64,000 nucleotides of DNA from Sesamum alatum (GCA_034509735.1 JACGWO010000012.1:23589188-23653187); one strand, 5' to 3'. Counted from the first letter of the stretch, positions 32,429 through 44,945 are shown. Numbers and translations are program-made. Notes: generated by a model not told the origin, from the sequence alone.

Positions 32429-33110
32429 ATGGTTCTCTCTCTCCTTCTCTCTGTGATTACTGTAGAATTCTGATTTTATCTCTGCTATCTTCGTCATCAT
32501 CGTCTTTTAATAAACTACATCTTAAAATCAAAACAATTGCGTTGTATTCTTGCCCAAGTATTGGCTGCATCATTGAGTTATACAAGAAAATAATTCGATA
32601 ACAACGAAAAAAATTAACGTCGATTTAATTAGCATGTAAAATTTTCGTTACTAATTTATTGGTTTTAGTACTAGAAATTTACTTGTTGATATATTTACCA
32701 ATGAAAATTTACTTGTTATAGAATTTAACAACGAATATATCAAATAGTGTGTGTAATTAGCAACAAAAAATTTACTTACTGATTAGTTCGAGGCTGATTT
32801 TAACATCAAAACTTTTAATAGTTATTTTGTTGTAGTGCTATTTCCAGTATGGCATGGGAAGGATGGCGGAACTGTTGGGTTAGGACCGACTCGAGTTTAG
32901 ACCCGACCGGTGGTTGGACGAGAATGGATGGTGAAAATGGTGAGTCCGTACAAGTTTTCGGTGTTTTGGGCCGGTCCAAGGGTGTATCTCGGGAAAGAAA
33001 TGGCTTTTATTCAAATGAAATTTGTGGTGGCATCGGTTCTGTGGCGGTTTGAATTCATGCCGGTTCACTTGGAGCCACCGGTTTTTGTTCAACCGCCATG
33101 TAATCCGTGA
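32429..33110 (+). pseudogene. CYP94-type P450 remnant, + strand (copy D)
   Basis: The 5' leader (ACCTAAATCTCTCTC) and the first roughly 55 codons match the N-terminal region of the P450 genes at 42056, 54136 and 63111, including a decayed CCSSIGC-like segment (32550-32580). The sequence then jumps to the C-terminal quarter at 32838: YFQYGMGRM, a stop, RLEFRPDRW, then FWAGPRVYLGKEMAFIQMK. About 1 kb, including the oxygen-binding I helix, is missing, several stops interrupt the frame and the heme-ligand Cys is replaced by Tyr. It is on the strand opposite to the other copies and cannot be functional. Confidence 0.85.
32592..32837. mobile_element. Possible CACTA-derived fragment inside P450 copy D
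   Basis: The non-P450 filler between the two P450 pieces ends ATTTTGTTGTAGTG, the inverse of a CACTACAACAAAAT terminus as in CACTA elements. Its interior repeats words such as AAAATTTACTTG. The left end has no full terminus; P450 sequence reading TACAAGAA merges into it, so the deletion may have taken the terminus along. Confidence 0.45.
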
Positions 33111-33279
33111 GGTTCTATATATTTGTAGAACCAAGTTTAACTATATATGAAATCTTATAATATTAATATACTGGCATGGAACTCGTGCATAGCACGAAAA
33201 TTTTATGAATTCTATAGTATTTTCATTTGAATTATATAAGGATATATGATATTTTAATAACCGTCTTACTATATGTAAT

Positions 33280-34504
33280 AGGAAAAATTACAATTTTTGT
33301 GTAACTTAGGAAGATGGTAATTTTGGTCTTGCGCAAATTGATTTTCGCAATTTAGTTCTGTAACTTTGAAAATTTGACAATTTTGTTTCAATTTGGCAGG
33401 AAAACCCCAATTCTAAAGGTCATGTGCCCAACACATGTGTTTTTTCAGTGAAAAAGGACCAAAATTGCTAATTTTCAAAATTACAAGACTAAATTGCGAA
33501 AATCAATTCGTGTAAGACAAAAATTGCCAACACTAAGTTATAGAATGAAAATTACGATTTTTTCATTTTTTTAGTCCATTTGTTCATCACTTCTCTCGAC
33601 ACACCCTATGTCAAGGGCATGTTGATCTGTAGAGTTTGAAAATTATATTTTTATGGTACTAACTTTTTTTAACTATAGACTTTATTAATTAATTTTTTCT
33701 AAGGGATAAAAAAAAGATGACTTTTTAGTAAAAAAATAATATTTTTATAGTCTACTTATTCAGTGCTACTATCGCAATACCCCTTGTTGGAGGCAGGCAT
33801 GTTAATAGATGTTATTATATATATTCTCTATGAGTAAAAATAGTGGAATTTTTAGACAAAAAAATATGAGTTTTTGTAGTTTATTTGTTGAGCACTTCCC
33901 TGAACACACCCTATGTTGAGACTATGTTCATCTGCAATGGATGAAAAGTTAACGTTTTATGGATCTAATTTTTTGAAGTACGAACTTTATTCATTTATTT
34001 GTTCTAAGAGTAAAAATAGGTGATTTTTTTAGGAAAAAAAAATACTTTTATAGTCAATTTGTTCAACACAATCCTCACCAAACTAGGGCTTGTTGCTTTA
34101 GAGAGTTTGAAAAATATAATTTTAACACTCTAATTTTTCAATTGCACATTATTATTAATTTTTTTCCTTATGACGAGTAAAAAAAGTTGAATTTTCAACC
34201 AAAAAAAATATGAGTTTTTTAGGGAGAAATTGCAATTTTCATCCTGTAACTTAAGGGGGTGGCATTTTTTGTCCTATGTGAATTAATTTTCACAATTTAG
34301 TCACGTAACTTTGAAAATTTGACAATTTTTGTCCCATATCGCCGTAAAAGCCCCAATTGTCAAGGTCATGTGCCCGGCACATGTTTTTTTTTGGCCGACC
34401 AAAGTTGCCAAAATTTTAAAGTTACGGGACTAAATTGCAGAAATCAATTCATACAGGACCAAAACACCCCCTCCAAATTACAGGACAAACATTACAATTT
34501 TCCC
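33280..34504. mobile_element. Mutator-like foldback element with internal tandem repeats
   Basis: A 9-bp direct duplication ATATGTAAT flanks the block (33271-33279; 34505-34513). Each end is itself a foldback segment (33280-33561 and 34221-34504) with words such as CAATTTAGT, AACTTTGAAAATTTGACAA and CATGTGCCC. The centre has about four degenerate copies of a 150-200 bp repeat recognisable by ACACACCCTATGT-like words and runs of TTTATAGTC. No transposase is present. Confidence 0.65.
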
Positions 34505-35080
34505 ATATGTAATAGTATGCATACAAAACTCAATATTAAAAATTCATACTTATATATATATGTATGTGAGGATAATCATATGAAATATAATAAAATTGTT
34601 CGATATAAATATCTGATCATAAATTTGACTATTAAATACAATCACACTGACACTAATATTATAGATTGAAGTTTGATATACGTCGAAATACTAAGTTAAT
34701 TTATAGTTATCAAATTACGAGTACTATTTGTGACAATTTTATATTCATCAGCTTTGCCACAAAATTTCGGACAGATTTGAGATCGTTGTTTAATTTTGGG
34801 GTATTCTTTATTTTCATTGCAAAACAGAAAATTAGGATTTGTTGGTGATTGTTTATGAAAATATTGTCATTATTATTAAATAAATATTTACAAAAACTTA
34901 CATGTTCTTTGACAATATTGAAAAATACAAAAAGTAAAAAGAAACCCAATGAAATCTATTAAAGAGAAGAAACATATAATATATGTGTATAAATTAAAGG
35001 AGCAAATATTTATAGTTACAAAAACTAACAAGAACAAAAAAAAAATAATAATAATAATAGACAATCATTACCAAATTAAA

Positions 35081-35350
35081 GGGAAAAATGCAAGCTACCC
35101 CACTGTGATATTTTAAATGTGCAAATTACCCCCTTGTAAAAAAATAAATAGCAATTTACCCCCTTGTATTTTTTAAAATGAAGCAATTTATCCCCCTGTA
35201 TTTTTCAAAATGAAGCAATTTACCTTCCTAGGCAGGGAGGTAAATTGTTTCATTTTGGAAAACACAGGAGTGTATATTGCTATTTTTTTTTTCATAGGGG
35301 GATAATTTATCTATTTGCAATATCACATAGGGGTAAATTGCATTAAACCC
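35081..35350. mobile_element. Mutator-like foldback MITE
   Basis: It begins GGGAAAAATGCAAGC and ends GCATTAAACCC; the two halves are inverse over most of the 270 bp (runs of AATTTACCCCC against GGGGGTAAATT). A 9-bp target duplication CAAATTAAA lies at 35072-35080 and 35351-35359. A relative is at 51975-52219. Confidence 0.75.
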
Positions 35351-35359
35351 CAAATTAAA

Positions 35360-37080
35360 ATTGAGGCTCAAAATACTAATTTTAGAAACGAAAAAATCAC
35401 AACCACATACTAAATTTTTTGCTTTGTCGAAAACTTGGACGGAAGACTACTCTAGAGTAACACTTCCTCATTTTTTTTTTTAATTACACGCTACTTTGCA
35501 ACAGGTTTTCCGACCAATGAAGCTATCACAAAAATTCGTCAATAATTTCGAAGTATTATGGAATATATATATATATATATATATATTTCACATGGTGATT
35601 ATCTGTCCAAATTCTTACCAAAAAAATAATAATAAAATTGTCACATAGTGTCATGCGTATTTCACAGATCATATGTTTGAAATGAAATAAATGTTTGAGA
35701 ATTAATGATATGAGATACGCGTTTGAATTTTGTTTTCCAAAACCAACTGAAAAATGATTTAACTGTTGGCTATATATATATTATATATGTTAGTCACATC
35801 ATTTTGACTTACGTACACAAACTGCATGTCGACTGCCAATTAATTTTTTATGTCGATTCTCCACCTTCCCATACTCTATGCATTAATTATTAATATTATA
35901 TTGAAAAAATTGCATTTTTTTTCCTGTAAGGTTGGAGATTTGCATTTTTAGTCATTGACTTTATAAAGTCCCAAGATTGTATTTCGATACATTTAGTTCC
36001 ACAATTCTACTTTCGTCGATCAAAAAATAGACAACAAATCACATGACATGCTCTACACGTGGCCGTTATGGTGGGATTAAATCCCCGTAGCTATCCTATG
36101 GGACGGACAATGCAATTTTTTCCTACCTAATTATTTTTCCTGGACTCTTCTTGAAAAATAAGGCAATTAATGAATAATAAATTGCATTTTTTTGGTTCGA
36201 GGGGTCTTAACATTTTTGGACCATTTGAAAATTTGCATGAAAACGATTAAAAAGGTGCTATTATGTGAGATGAAAAATACAATTTTGCTTAATCAATGGG
36301 CTGGACCATATATGTATTAAATAAAACAAGAAGTAGAGAATTGTGATACTTTTTTTAATAAAATAAACGAAATTATAAAGATATATTTTTCAGAATAATT
36401 AAAGTGAAAGAGTCTAATTTTATTTGGAACCAAGGAACATATAATACTCCTGTGCTGAAAGTCCATTTCACTAGTTTTTCAAACGTAATATATATATATA
36501 TATATATTAACTAGAATAGTTAATAAATAAACTTGTTTAATTATAATTAAAAGTATGTGTACAATATATTTTGTTGCTACTACTTTGAACTTACAGTTAT
36601 TACTTATTACACACCGATTGACAATTAATTCAGTTTTTAACATTTGTTATATTTTGTTATTTAATACTATTAATCAATTAAATTTTCGCGAAGATTTGAT
36701 TAATTTTTTTTGTTAAACTTCTTGACTTATCAACTAAATGAAACGAATATTGATATGTATAAATAACTCGAGGTAAGTTTATATATAAATTAAATACAGT
36801 AATATTTGTATTTGGTTTGAATATATTAGATGAGGCGACTTTAGACGAATTTTAATCTAACCAAATACGAGATGGGCTTAAAAAGTTTGATTTTTGTACA
36901 CAAGTTTAGCATTTTTAATCTTAGAACCGAATTTCAGATTTTATAAAATGAAAACGTATACATATATATATATATATATTTACATATATTTGAGTTTTGG
37001 TTTGGTATATTACTTATAATGAATAAATGCGAATTGGTTATAAATATCGAATAATTTAATTTGTTTTTAATCCTACCAAC
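35360..37080. other. AT-rich intergenic DNA
   Basis: No gene. It contains several (TA)n runs (about 35566-35586, 36488-36508, 36960-36978) and scraps resembling foldback elements at about 35910-36060, without definable ends. Confidence 0.5.
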
Positions 37081-37457
37081 AATAGTATAATTTAAAATAA
37101 ATAAAACGAGTTCAATCATACAACAAATATATAATGCTCTAATTAAGAATTTTATAATATTAATACCATGAATAATTCCTACATAAATGTAAACATATAT
37201 TTATATATTTAGCAGATTCAATACATCAATATATTAATAATAAGAATATATATATACATACTTAAACGTCATTCTATAATTATTTGCAACATACAAATAC
37301 AAATTTTGACTCTATATATTATAGGTTTTCATTTATAGTAAATTTTAACTTAGACCGAGTCAGCTAAATTTGAAACAATTATATTAAAAGAAAATAAAAA
37401 AGAAAAAGAGAATAAAACACGACTTATAAATTGAACCCAAAACATATATCACTTTCT
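37081..37457. other. 3' flank shared by P450 copies A and C
   Basis: Words such as GAATTTTATAATATTAATA, TATTTGCAACATACAAATAC and TTTTGACTCTATATAT occur in the same order at 60920-61037 before copy C. Here TATATATTA occurs once, whereas at copy C an inserted element has duplicated it. That makes this the empty site for 61038-61513. Confidence 0.7.
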
Positions 37458-37803
37458 TCACTGTTGCCCTCTCCGCCTAACCCTAACATTGAACCCGCCG
37501 GCCATATAAGCGGTGAGCAGAGGAACGAAAACCGGTGGTTCCGAGCGAACCGGGAGGAATTCAAACCGGCGCAGAACCGATGACACCACATATTTCATTT
37601 GGATGAAAGTAGGCCTGGCAATGGGTAGGGTCTTACCCTACCCAGGCCCAGGCCCAAACAAGACCCTATTAAAATTGTTTCTACCCAGACCCTACCCATC
37701 CCATTAAATTCAACTCAAGACCCATGGGTCTCAAGACCCATGGGTCCTAAGACCCGACCAGACCCGATTTTCCGGGTCGGGTCGGACCAGACCCATTTTT
37801 TTT

Positions 37804-37810
<7 letters not shown>

Positions 37811-37866
<56 letters not shown>
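37811..37866. repeat. (CT)n microsatellite
   Basis: An almost uninterrupted CT dinucleotide run of about 55 bp inside the hAT element, preceded by a T homopolymer. Confidence 0.9.
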
Positions 37867-37868
<2 letters not shown>

Positions 37869-38363
37869 TTTTTCATTCCCCCCAAAACTATTCTAATTAT
37901 AACAAAATTACAATCGCCTATTTCATAAAAAAGTATATTAAAAATTCAATTCAATGCTTCAAATTACTTTACAAATCATTTCAAATTCTTGCAAATTCAA
38001 TCTAAGACCCAAAATACAAGAACAAGAAAAGATTACAATAACTTCTTCCAAAATGCCGAGTGACGATGGTGCATCATTGATGTTTGCACAAACCAAGCTT
38101 TCTGCAAAAAATTAGTAAGATAAGATTAATAAAAAAATGAGATAAACTCAAACCAAAAGTATTAAGATTATTGTAAGTTTAAACTAATGATAGATTCATT
38201 ATCCATACCTCATGAAGAACAATCAGAGTGTATTATTTAAGGTACTCAACACTTGAGTTTAAGATGATGTCGAATCATCAACAACTGCATAAATTCCAAA
38301 TAATAGAAAATATATTATTAACAAATACAAAAATAATAAGACTAATCATAATACAAATTATTT

Positions 38364-39041
38364 TTACTTACCCTTTTCGGGAATTGATCCAATCCAATCA
38401 TCAGCTACCACTAATGCTTCTACAACATTCGGAAGCAAACACGCACGTGACTCATCAATGACACGGCCTCCGACGCTAAATGCTGCCTCTGATGCAACGG
38501 TAGTGGCAGGCACTGCAAGAATATCACGTGCTATCTTGGACAATATGGGTAACTTAGGGCCATTGGTTTTCCACCAATCTAAGATGCTAAATGTTTCTGC
38601 CCTTGGAAATCTTGCCTCCTCTAAATAACTCTCCAACTCTGATTTTTGATTTATTGAAATACGTGATTCATAACACCATCTATCAAAATCACGTAGAGAC
38701 TCACGTGTTTCACCTCCAGAGCTACTCACCGTGGCGAATTCATTCATTGAAGGGGTCAAACTACCTCCATAACCAATAAACAACTGATATAAAGTATTTC
38801 GGACCCTCTGGATATACGAGTGAGCATTTGCACCATAAATCCTAGTGTAAAAATACTGTACCAAATCCATCTTAAACCTAGGATCAAAGACAACCGCAAC
38901 AGCTAGAACCAAGCAACACTCTTCCCAATATTTATCAAACTTCTCTTTCATGGGACTAACCATTCTCCTGACGAAATTGTGATTACATTTAGCATGCACA
39001 ACATCGTTTACACCTCTAACCTTTGTGAAATGTTCCCACAC
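38364..39041 (-). pseudogene. hAT transposase remnant
   Basis: The 225-residue ORF starts with part of a BED-type zinc finger (SVVWEHFTKV, then HAKCNHNF), then goes directly to the DUF4413-like segment (KEKFDKYWEECCLVLAVAVVFDPRFK) and ends with the hAT dimerisation region (DWWKTNG, VPATTVASEAAFS, then RVIDESRACL). Most of the catalytic centre between the BED finger and DUF4413 is missing. Upstream of the ORF the frame breaks at about 39140. The family of RICESLEEPER/DAYSLEEPER-type proteins keeps these C-terminal motifs; this copy is not a complete enzyme. Confidence 0.85.
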
Positions 39042-42000
39042 AACTGACTGCTTTCGTTTGTTGCCTCTTGATTGATCGGTTACATCATCATTGCCACCAC
39101 TACCGCCAGAGCTATGAATTGACGTTGGTTGGCTAGATCACTATGAGATGCCGACATTAAAAAAAAACTAGCAAAAAAAAAATTAAATCATGTCAAGATA
39201 ATGATAGATAGTTAGACACAACCTACTCAACAGTGTGTCTTTCTATACAAAAATAGAATTAAGCACAGAAATACAGCAGAAAATGTGTGTCAACACAGAG
39301 AGAACGTTTCTCTTTTTGAGGGCTTCTCTGTGTTGGCATAAAAATACCAAAAAGGTATATGATTTAGGAGATTTTTGTTTTCACATTCTAGCCCATCAAT
39401 ATACATCTGACCAGCACCGTTTCTGTGGTAATTAGTGGTAAAGAACACCAATAAGTGCAGATATATTCTATTTGTGTAAGCATGTATAGTTTCACCTAGT
39501 TATGTCTTAATCAGTGAAAATATATAAATCTGTCTCCATAACAGGAGTAAAAATAATTTAGATTTGCAGTCAAAACCATTTATTTAATACTTAAGAACAG
39601 AAATACTTATAAAAAACCAGCAAATTGAGCTTGTTTAAGTCAAAAATGAAGTCTTGTTTATCCAAATTCAATCATTAGAAAAGAAACCCACATGAGATTT
39701 CTTAAATTATTCAACAACCCACAAATCTTTCTCACTTAATCTCAATACTAACACTAAATAAAACTCCAAGAAAACATAAAACCCACCTCTCAAAATCAGC
39801 TCATCCACCAACAACCCCAAAGATACAAACTTTATTTAATACTTAAGTTAAGAACCTCAAAATACTGAAGAACACAGTTGATGCAGGGCCAGGCAGTGAT
39901 AATCCCAAATACAAGAAACTTCATACTATCAGTTAGTCTTGGAAGAGAGAAGAGAATTACCAAATTATACTAACAGTAACCGACCAGATGAAACCTTACT
40001 ACAATCCGAAAACAAGGTATCAAACTAAGATATAACAGGTAAAACTCATCAATCGAAACCCAAGATAAAGCAAGAACGAATTGATGTATTTACTCCAAAA
40101 TCTCAAAAACCACGTTGAATTTCAACTCAAAAGGCCGACACCCAAATCCTAGAAATAGACCAAAACCCACCAAAAATAAACAAGGGTAGAAATTATTCCA
40201 AGAAAATTGATGAACAAGAACTTACATATATGTTTCTTGGAAGTCAAAGAGCCATGTTTTGGTGAAGAAGAAGGAATAATAGTTACAAAATCTGTATGTG
40301 GACTATGAAGATTTGAGAGAGTGACAATGAGCTGCGTGTGGTGGCAGCTGCGGGCTGCAGAGATGGCGGTGGTAGGAGGAGATGGTTGTGGTAGCGGCGG
40401 AGGTGGTGGTGGCAACGGCGGAGTTGGTGGCACGGCAGCTTTGGAGATGGAGCTTGGTCGAGAGAGGAGTGTGATTTGGGGATATGAAATTGAAGAAGTT
40501 TCTGAAGAAGAAGAACAGGGTCTCAAGTCTGGGTAAAATTTCATCGGGTAGAGGTGGGTATATACCCGACCCAGACCCAATTCTTTTAATTTAATGGGTC
40601 TGGGTCTGGGTCTGGGCCTAATTTTAAATATTGGGCCTGGGCCTGGGTCTAGACCCATTAAAATGGGTCTGGGTCTGGGTATGATGGGCCCATTTACAGG
40701 CCTAGATGAAAGCCATTTCTTTCCCAAGACACACTCTTGGACCGGCCTGAAACACTGGAAACTTGTACGGGCTCACCATTTTCACCATTCCATTCTCGTC
40801 CAGCCACCGGTCTGGTCTAAACTCGAGCCGGTCCTTACCCCACAGGTCCTCCATCCTTCCCATTCCGTACTGGAAGTAGGTGACCCGGTTTCCTCTGTGA
40901 ACCAGTGTTCCGTCGGGCAAAACGTCGTCTTTGGCCGCATGCTTGGAGTCCCACACCACCGGCGGATAAAGCCTCATTGATTCACACAAACAAGCCTTGA
41001 TAAAGTTCATTTCAGATCATCGAATCCCAGTTCTTCTCCTCCATTTTTGATCGATGTAATCTCGTTCACCACCTGTTTTTCAATTCTCCGGTGGTCCGTC
41101 AGCAGCCAGAACAACCACGTCACGGCGGCGGAGGTGGTGTCCCTTCCAGCCATCAGAAAACTTATCACCATATCCCTCACCATCTCATCATCAAGCCCAG
41201 ATTCCAAGAACCTCGACAGAAGATCGCCGCCACTGTTCCCACGCATCGTTTCTTTCTTGGACCTAATCATCTCATCAACACAGCCATGAACAAACTTCAG
41301 AGCCTCTTTGAGCTCTTTCTCCAAGCCCACATTCAAAGCTCTCTTCATTTTCCACACAGCAAAGACCGGTGACATCCCGCGCCTGGCAGAGATCTCCGAA
41401 GCAGCGTCAAACGCCGCCGCAAGCGGCGGCGGTGGCCGAGAAAGGTCCAAACAAAGAGGGTCCATCCCAAGTGAGACCTTGCAAATAGTATCAAAAGCAA
41501 ACCTCCTCAAGACCTCCTGCATGTCCAAGATCTTATCATTTTCCGCAGCATCTTCAAGAATGGGAATCAGTCTACCCTCCACTTCATCTTCAAGAACTTT
41601 CACCACGAATTCCCTTAAAGACTTAGCACTGAACTCGTGGCTGGCTAACTTGCGCTGGACGCTCCACATCTCACCATCAACGTTGAAAATCCCGAGGCCC
41701 AGAAAATCCCCCAGCAATTCAGTAAAGGGTTTTCCCTTTGGAAAGTTGGCGAAATTGGTTTTGAGAATATACTCAACGTTGTCCGGATTTGCAGTGACGA
41801 TCGTTCTTGGAGCACCGAGGCGGTGCACGACGATCGTCTGCGTCTCCGACTGCGATAACAGCTCAGTGTACCAATCCAACAAGCGGCGGCGATTCTTGTA
41901 GAACTCAATGAGGCAGCCAATGCTTGGGCAACAATACAACGCAAAACTTCTGGTTTTAAGATGCAGTTTATTGAAAAATGAGGATGACGAAGATAGCATA

Positions 42001-42056
42001 AATAAGATCAGAAACCCTAAAATAATCACATAGAGAAGAAGGAGAGAGAAATCCAT

Positions 42057-43520
42057 GGTTGAAAAATGAGAGAGAAAGAGAGAGATTTAGGTTAAAATGC
42101 AGACAAGATTTGAGAGAGAGGTTATGAATGGAGAGTAGAGAGTGTTAGCATATATATATAGAGAGAGGGAGATAGAGAGGGAGAGAGAGAGAGATGGAGA
42201 GAGAGGGTTTAGGTATGTACAATTGAAAAGTATAATTACTAGATTCGCACCGGCCATGACATGCACCTAATTTTCATATAAATTATTAATATTGAAAATT
42301 GAAGTATATATTGTCAAAGGGATTATATTAAATAATAATTAAGTAGATCGCATGTGTATATATATATATATATATATATAAGCTGACACACTAATTAAAG
42401 TATTATAATTAATTATTGGACATGCAAGAATTATGCACATATGTATATAGATTTTTCAATGACATTTCTCCTTTTGTAGTCATAAAATGTGGGAATTAAT
42501 AAGCATGCACTTCGTTTGGTGAATTAATATAATTATTTGCTTTTAATCTCTGGTCTCAATTTGATCTGACTTAAGTCAAAAATCGAAACAATAATAAATT
42601 AATCTCAAATATTTAATTCCATTTTAAGTTTTTCAATAATATTAACTGTAATTAAATACCAGAATATGATACTTTTTGTTTATAGTTTTTCGAGTTAAAG
42701 AGTCTATTTATTTTGAACTAGCTAAGTAATGAACATAAATAAGAATTCAGCATATTTTAATTATCAAATATTGCTATAACAAAATTTCAAGTTAATAGAT
42801 CAATAAAATTAAAATATGCGACGCGCAGATTATGGCCTCTGTATTTAAATATATATATTTAGAGATAATTCTAAAATTATTATTTAATATTTTATTATTA
42901 ATATTATATTTTGTTGTAGTAATTTTAGATTTATAATTTTGATACGAAACTCCAAAAGTGAATGAAAATGAGATAGATAGGACGGAGGAGGGAAGTGTAT
43001 GTGGTGTGCTATTTATCAGTTTGTGGACGAAGTCACTCTACTCTTAATTGGAGAGAATAAAACGTAATTTCAGCATCAAAGAGATGATGTTCCAATCATT
43101 TGCAGAAAACGATAGTCGCATTTTCATCTCATAAATTCGGCGCCGTAACCTCACAAACACTAGAGTTTTGCTCAGCTGATTCAAAAACAGTGCAGTTGAA
43201 TTAGTCGTCCACTCCACATGCTATCTACTTGCACTCTAGTACGACGATACGTTATTTCTGTGCATATAATAAATATTTTTTTATATTTTAAAAAGTAAAT
43301 TATAGTAATATTTTTTGAGGTTTGATCCAATTACATAAATATTTTTTATCTTTTGTAAAATTACAACTACACTTCTTGAGATTGTAATTGTATTACAACT
43401 ACATCCCCTATTCAAAGGCAAAGCTTACACTAATACACTAAAGTGAAAAATGTCATTCTTTTTATATTAGTTTAGATATGGTCACAGTTGAATGCAACGA
43501 AATTTCTATAAAAATAATAA
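42057..43520 (-). promoter_or_regulatory. 5' flank of P450 copy A, shared with copy B
   Basis: The leader is rich in GA/CT dinucleotides and preceded by a TATATATATA box at about 42150-42160. From there outward it matches 55870-57190 upstream of copy B (for example CGCACCGGCCATGAC, GGACGGAGGAGGGA, GGCGCCGTAACCTCAC). Here the promoter is uninterrupted, whereas copy B has a Helitron at the TATA region. Confidence 0.7.
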
Positions 43521-43530
43521 TAGACAAAAT

Positions 43531-43910
43531 GGGAAAATTATTTTTTTGGTCCCGTAAAACTAGGGCATTATTTGTTTTGGTACCACAACTTAGGTAGGTG
43601 ACTGTTTCAGTCCCATAAAACACGTTTTTCAGTTTTTTTGGTCCCAACGCATGACATTTTGGGAACAAAAAACTGAAAAATGTGTTTTATGAGACTAAAA
43701 CAGCCACCTACATTTGATACCAAAAAAATTGAAAAACGTGTTTTATGGGACTAAAACAACCACCTACCTAAGTTGCACATGATTTTTTGGGACAAAAAAA
43801 AAAACTGTAAAACGTGTTTTAATTATAGGACTAAAACAACCACCTACCTAAATTGTGGTACCAAAACAAATAATGTCCTAATCTTACGGGACCAAAAAAA
43901 CATTTTACCC
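43531..43910. mobile_element. Mutator-like foldback MITE (TTTGGTCCCG family)
   Basis: Inverse ends GGGAAAATTATTTTTTTGG and CCAAAAAAACATTTTACCC continue over about 60 bp (GGTCCCGTAA, TTATTTGTTTTGGTACCAC). Flanking 10-bp duplication with one mismatch: TAGACAAAAT 43521-43530, TAAACAAAAT 43911-43920. It is absent from the matching place near copy B (57210). Confidence 0.75.
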
Positions 43911-44102
43911 TAAACAAAATATTCTCTTAAGAAAGAAAATAATAAGACGATCTCTTAGACTTTAAGAAAAAGGGCCATCCGGTTCGCTGATGCATGAGGT
44001 AGTGAGCCTTTTTTTATTAAAACTAATCAGATGTCACATTGTTATTTATTTTTTAGATAAGTTTTCTGTAGACTAATAGTGTTTTTCATACACTAAAAGA
44101 AA

Positions 44103-44945
44103 GGGAAAAATACAAGGACCACCCGTGATATAGGGAACGTTCAAAAAAAACCCTGTGAAAATTAAAGTATCAATTACACCCCCTGTGTTATAAAATAAAG
44201 TTCAAAAAATCCCCTAAGGTCAGGTTTTGTTATACACGTCGCGTTGACTACGTTTGGGCGTCTGAAAAGTACGTTTTATTGACATTTTTCCCTTCTCTCT
44301 CTCCTTATATTATATATATAATAAATATATAATATTATATAATATATAATATATATTTATTTTAATATTTATTAATAATAAAATATTTTTAATATAATAT
44401 ATATAATACAATATTTATATAATTTAACAAATATTAAATAATAGATAAATATTATTTTATATAATATTTTTAATATTGTTTTTAATTACAAAAGAATAAT
44501 TAAAAAAAAGGTGAGCAATGCGGCTTCGCCGCCGCTGCTGCAAAGGAGGGCGCGGCGAGGCGGCGTCGCCGCACCCTTCTCAACCCCGGGCGACTGCGTC
44601 GCCCTTGAAATCTGGGGGTGGGGGTGGGGGTAGGGTTTTTTTTTAAATAATAATTTTATTTTATAAATTATAAAATTTTAAGTCTATATATTATAGGTAT
44701 ATAATTAAAATTTATATAATATATTATATAAATATACATTTTAAATGAGATTTGGTCTAAGCCTGGTCAATGTGAGGGGCAAAGGGGTATTTTAGTCATT
44801 GCTTCTAAAAATATATGTTTAAGTTGACCAGGGGGCTATGTGACTCCTTGTTCGTAATATAATAGTAAATTTTGATATTAAAATTTTCATTGGAGTTTTT
44901 TTTATATTTTTCCATATTACAAGAGGTCAAAATGAATTTAGCCCC
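44103..44945. mobile_element. Mutator-like element with a GC-rich interior
   Basis: It starts GGGAAAAATACAAGG and ends TTTAGCCCC, with 9-bp duplication TAAAAGAAA at 44094-44102 and 44946-44954. Inside, a strongly GC-rich island (44515-44635: CGGCTTCGCCGCCGCTGC, CGGCGAGGCGGCGTCGCCGC) stands in very AT-rich surroundings and could be captured genic DNA. No ORF of note. Confidence 0.65.

Larger units (their letters stand above)
37610..40704 (-). mobile_element. hAT element inserted in P450 copy A
   Basis: Ends TAGGCCTGGCAATGGG and CCCATTTACAGGCCTA; perfect 8-bp target duplication GATGAAAG at 37602-37609 and 40705-40712. Subterminal blocks on both sides are rich in GGGTCTGGGTCT/AGACCCA words, as in the element at 14213-17246. 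It carries a decayed transposase and a GC-rich, proline-coding segment (40330-40480). Copies B and C have the uninterrupted site, so insertion postdates the duplication of the P450 genes. Confidence 0.92.
37458..42056 (-). pseudogene. CYP94-type cytochrome P450 pseudogene (copy A), split by a hAT element
   Basis: Reading from 42056 down, codons for residues 1-349 are intact: membrane anchor, MDPLCLDLSRPPPP, and the I-helix AGRDTT. A 4-nt deletion near 41010 (GTTCATTTCAGATC where copies B and C have TCCT more) then shifts the frame. The second part includes ESMRLYPPV, FRPDRW and the heme motif FQAGPRVCLG. Six residues past the heme cysteine, within the codons for AFIQM, the hAT element 37610-40704 interrupts the gene with an 8-bp duplication GATGAAAG. 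The C-terminal end continues at 37609-37458 with the same tail as copy C. The sequence otherwise remains over 95% like copy C by eye, so inactivation is recent. Confidence 0.93.

Noticed and set aside
33178..33200. Helitron 3' end (hairpin TCGTGC-ATA-GCACGA near copy D)
   Set aside because: The stem is good but the expected CTRR terminus is not present (CCAG instead), and no matching 5' end was found.
40149..40727. 192-codon proline-rich ORF on the - strand
   Set aside because: It crosses the hAT terminal repeat and its GGGTCTGGG-type subterminal repeats; the proline run comes from a GC-rich repeat within the element.
41308..41901. Long + strand ORF (197 codons) over P450 copy A; similar ORFs at 53463-53981 and 62537-62959
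   Set aside because: They lie antisense to strongly conserved P450 coding sequence and recur in the same relative position in each copy, as expected for shadow frames.
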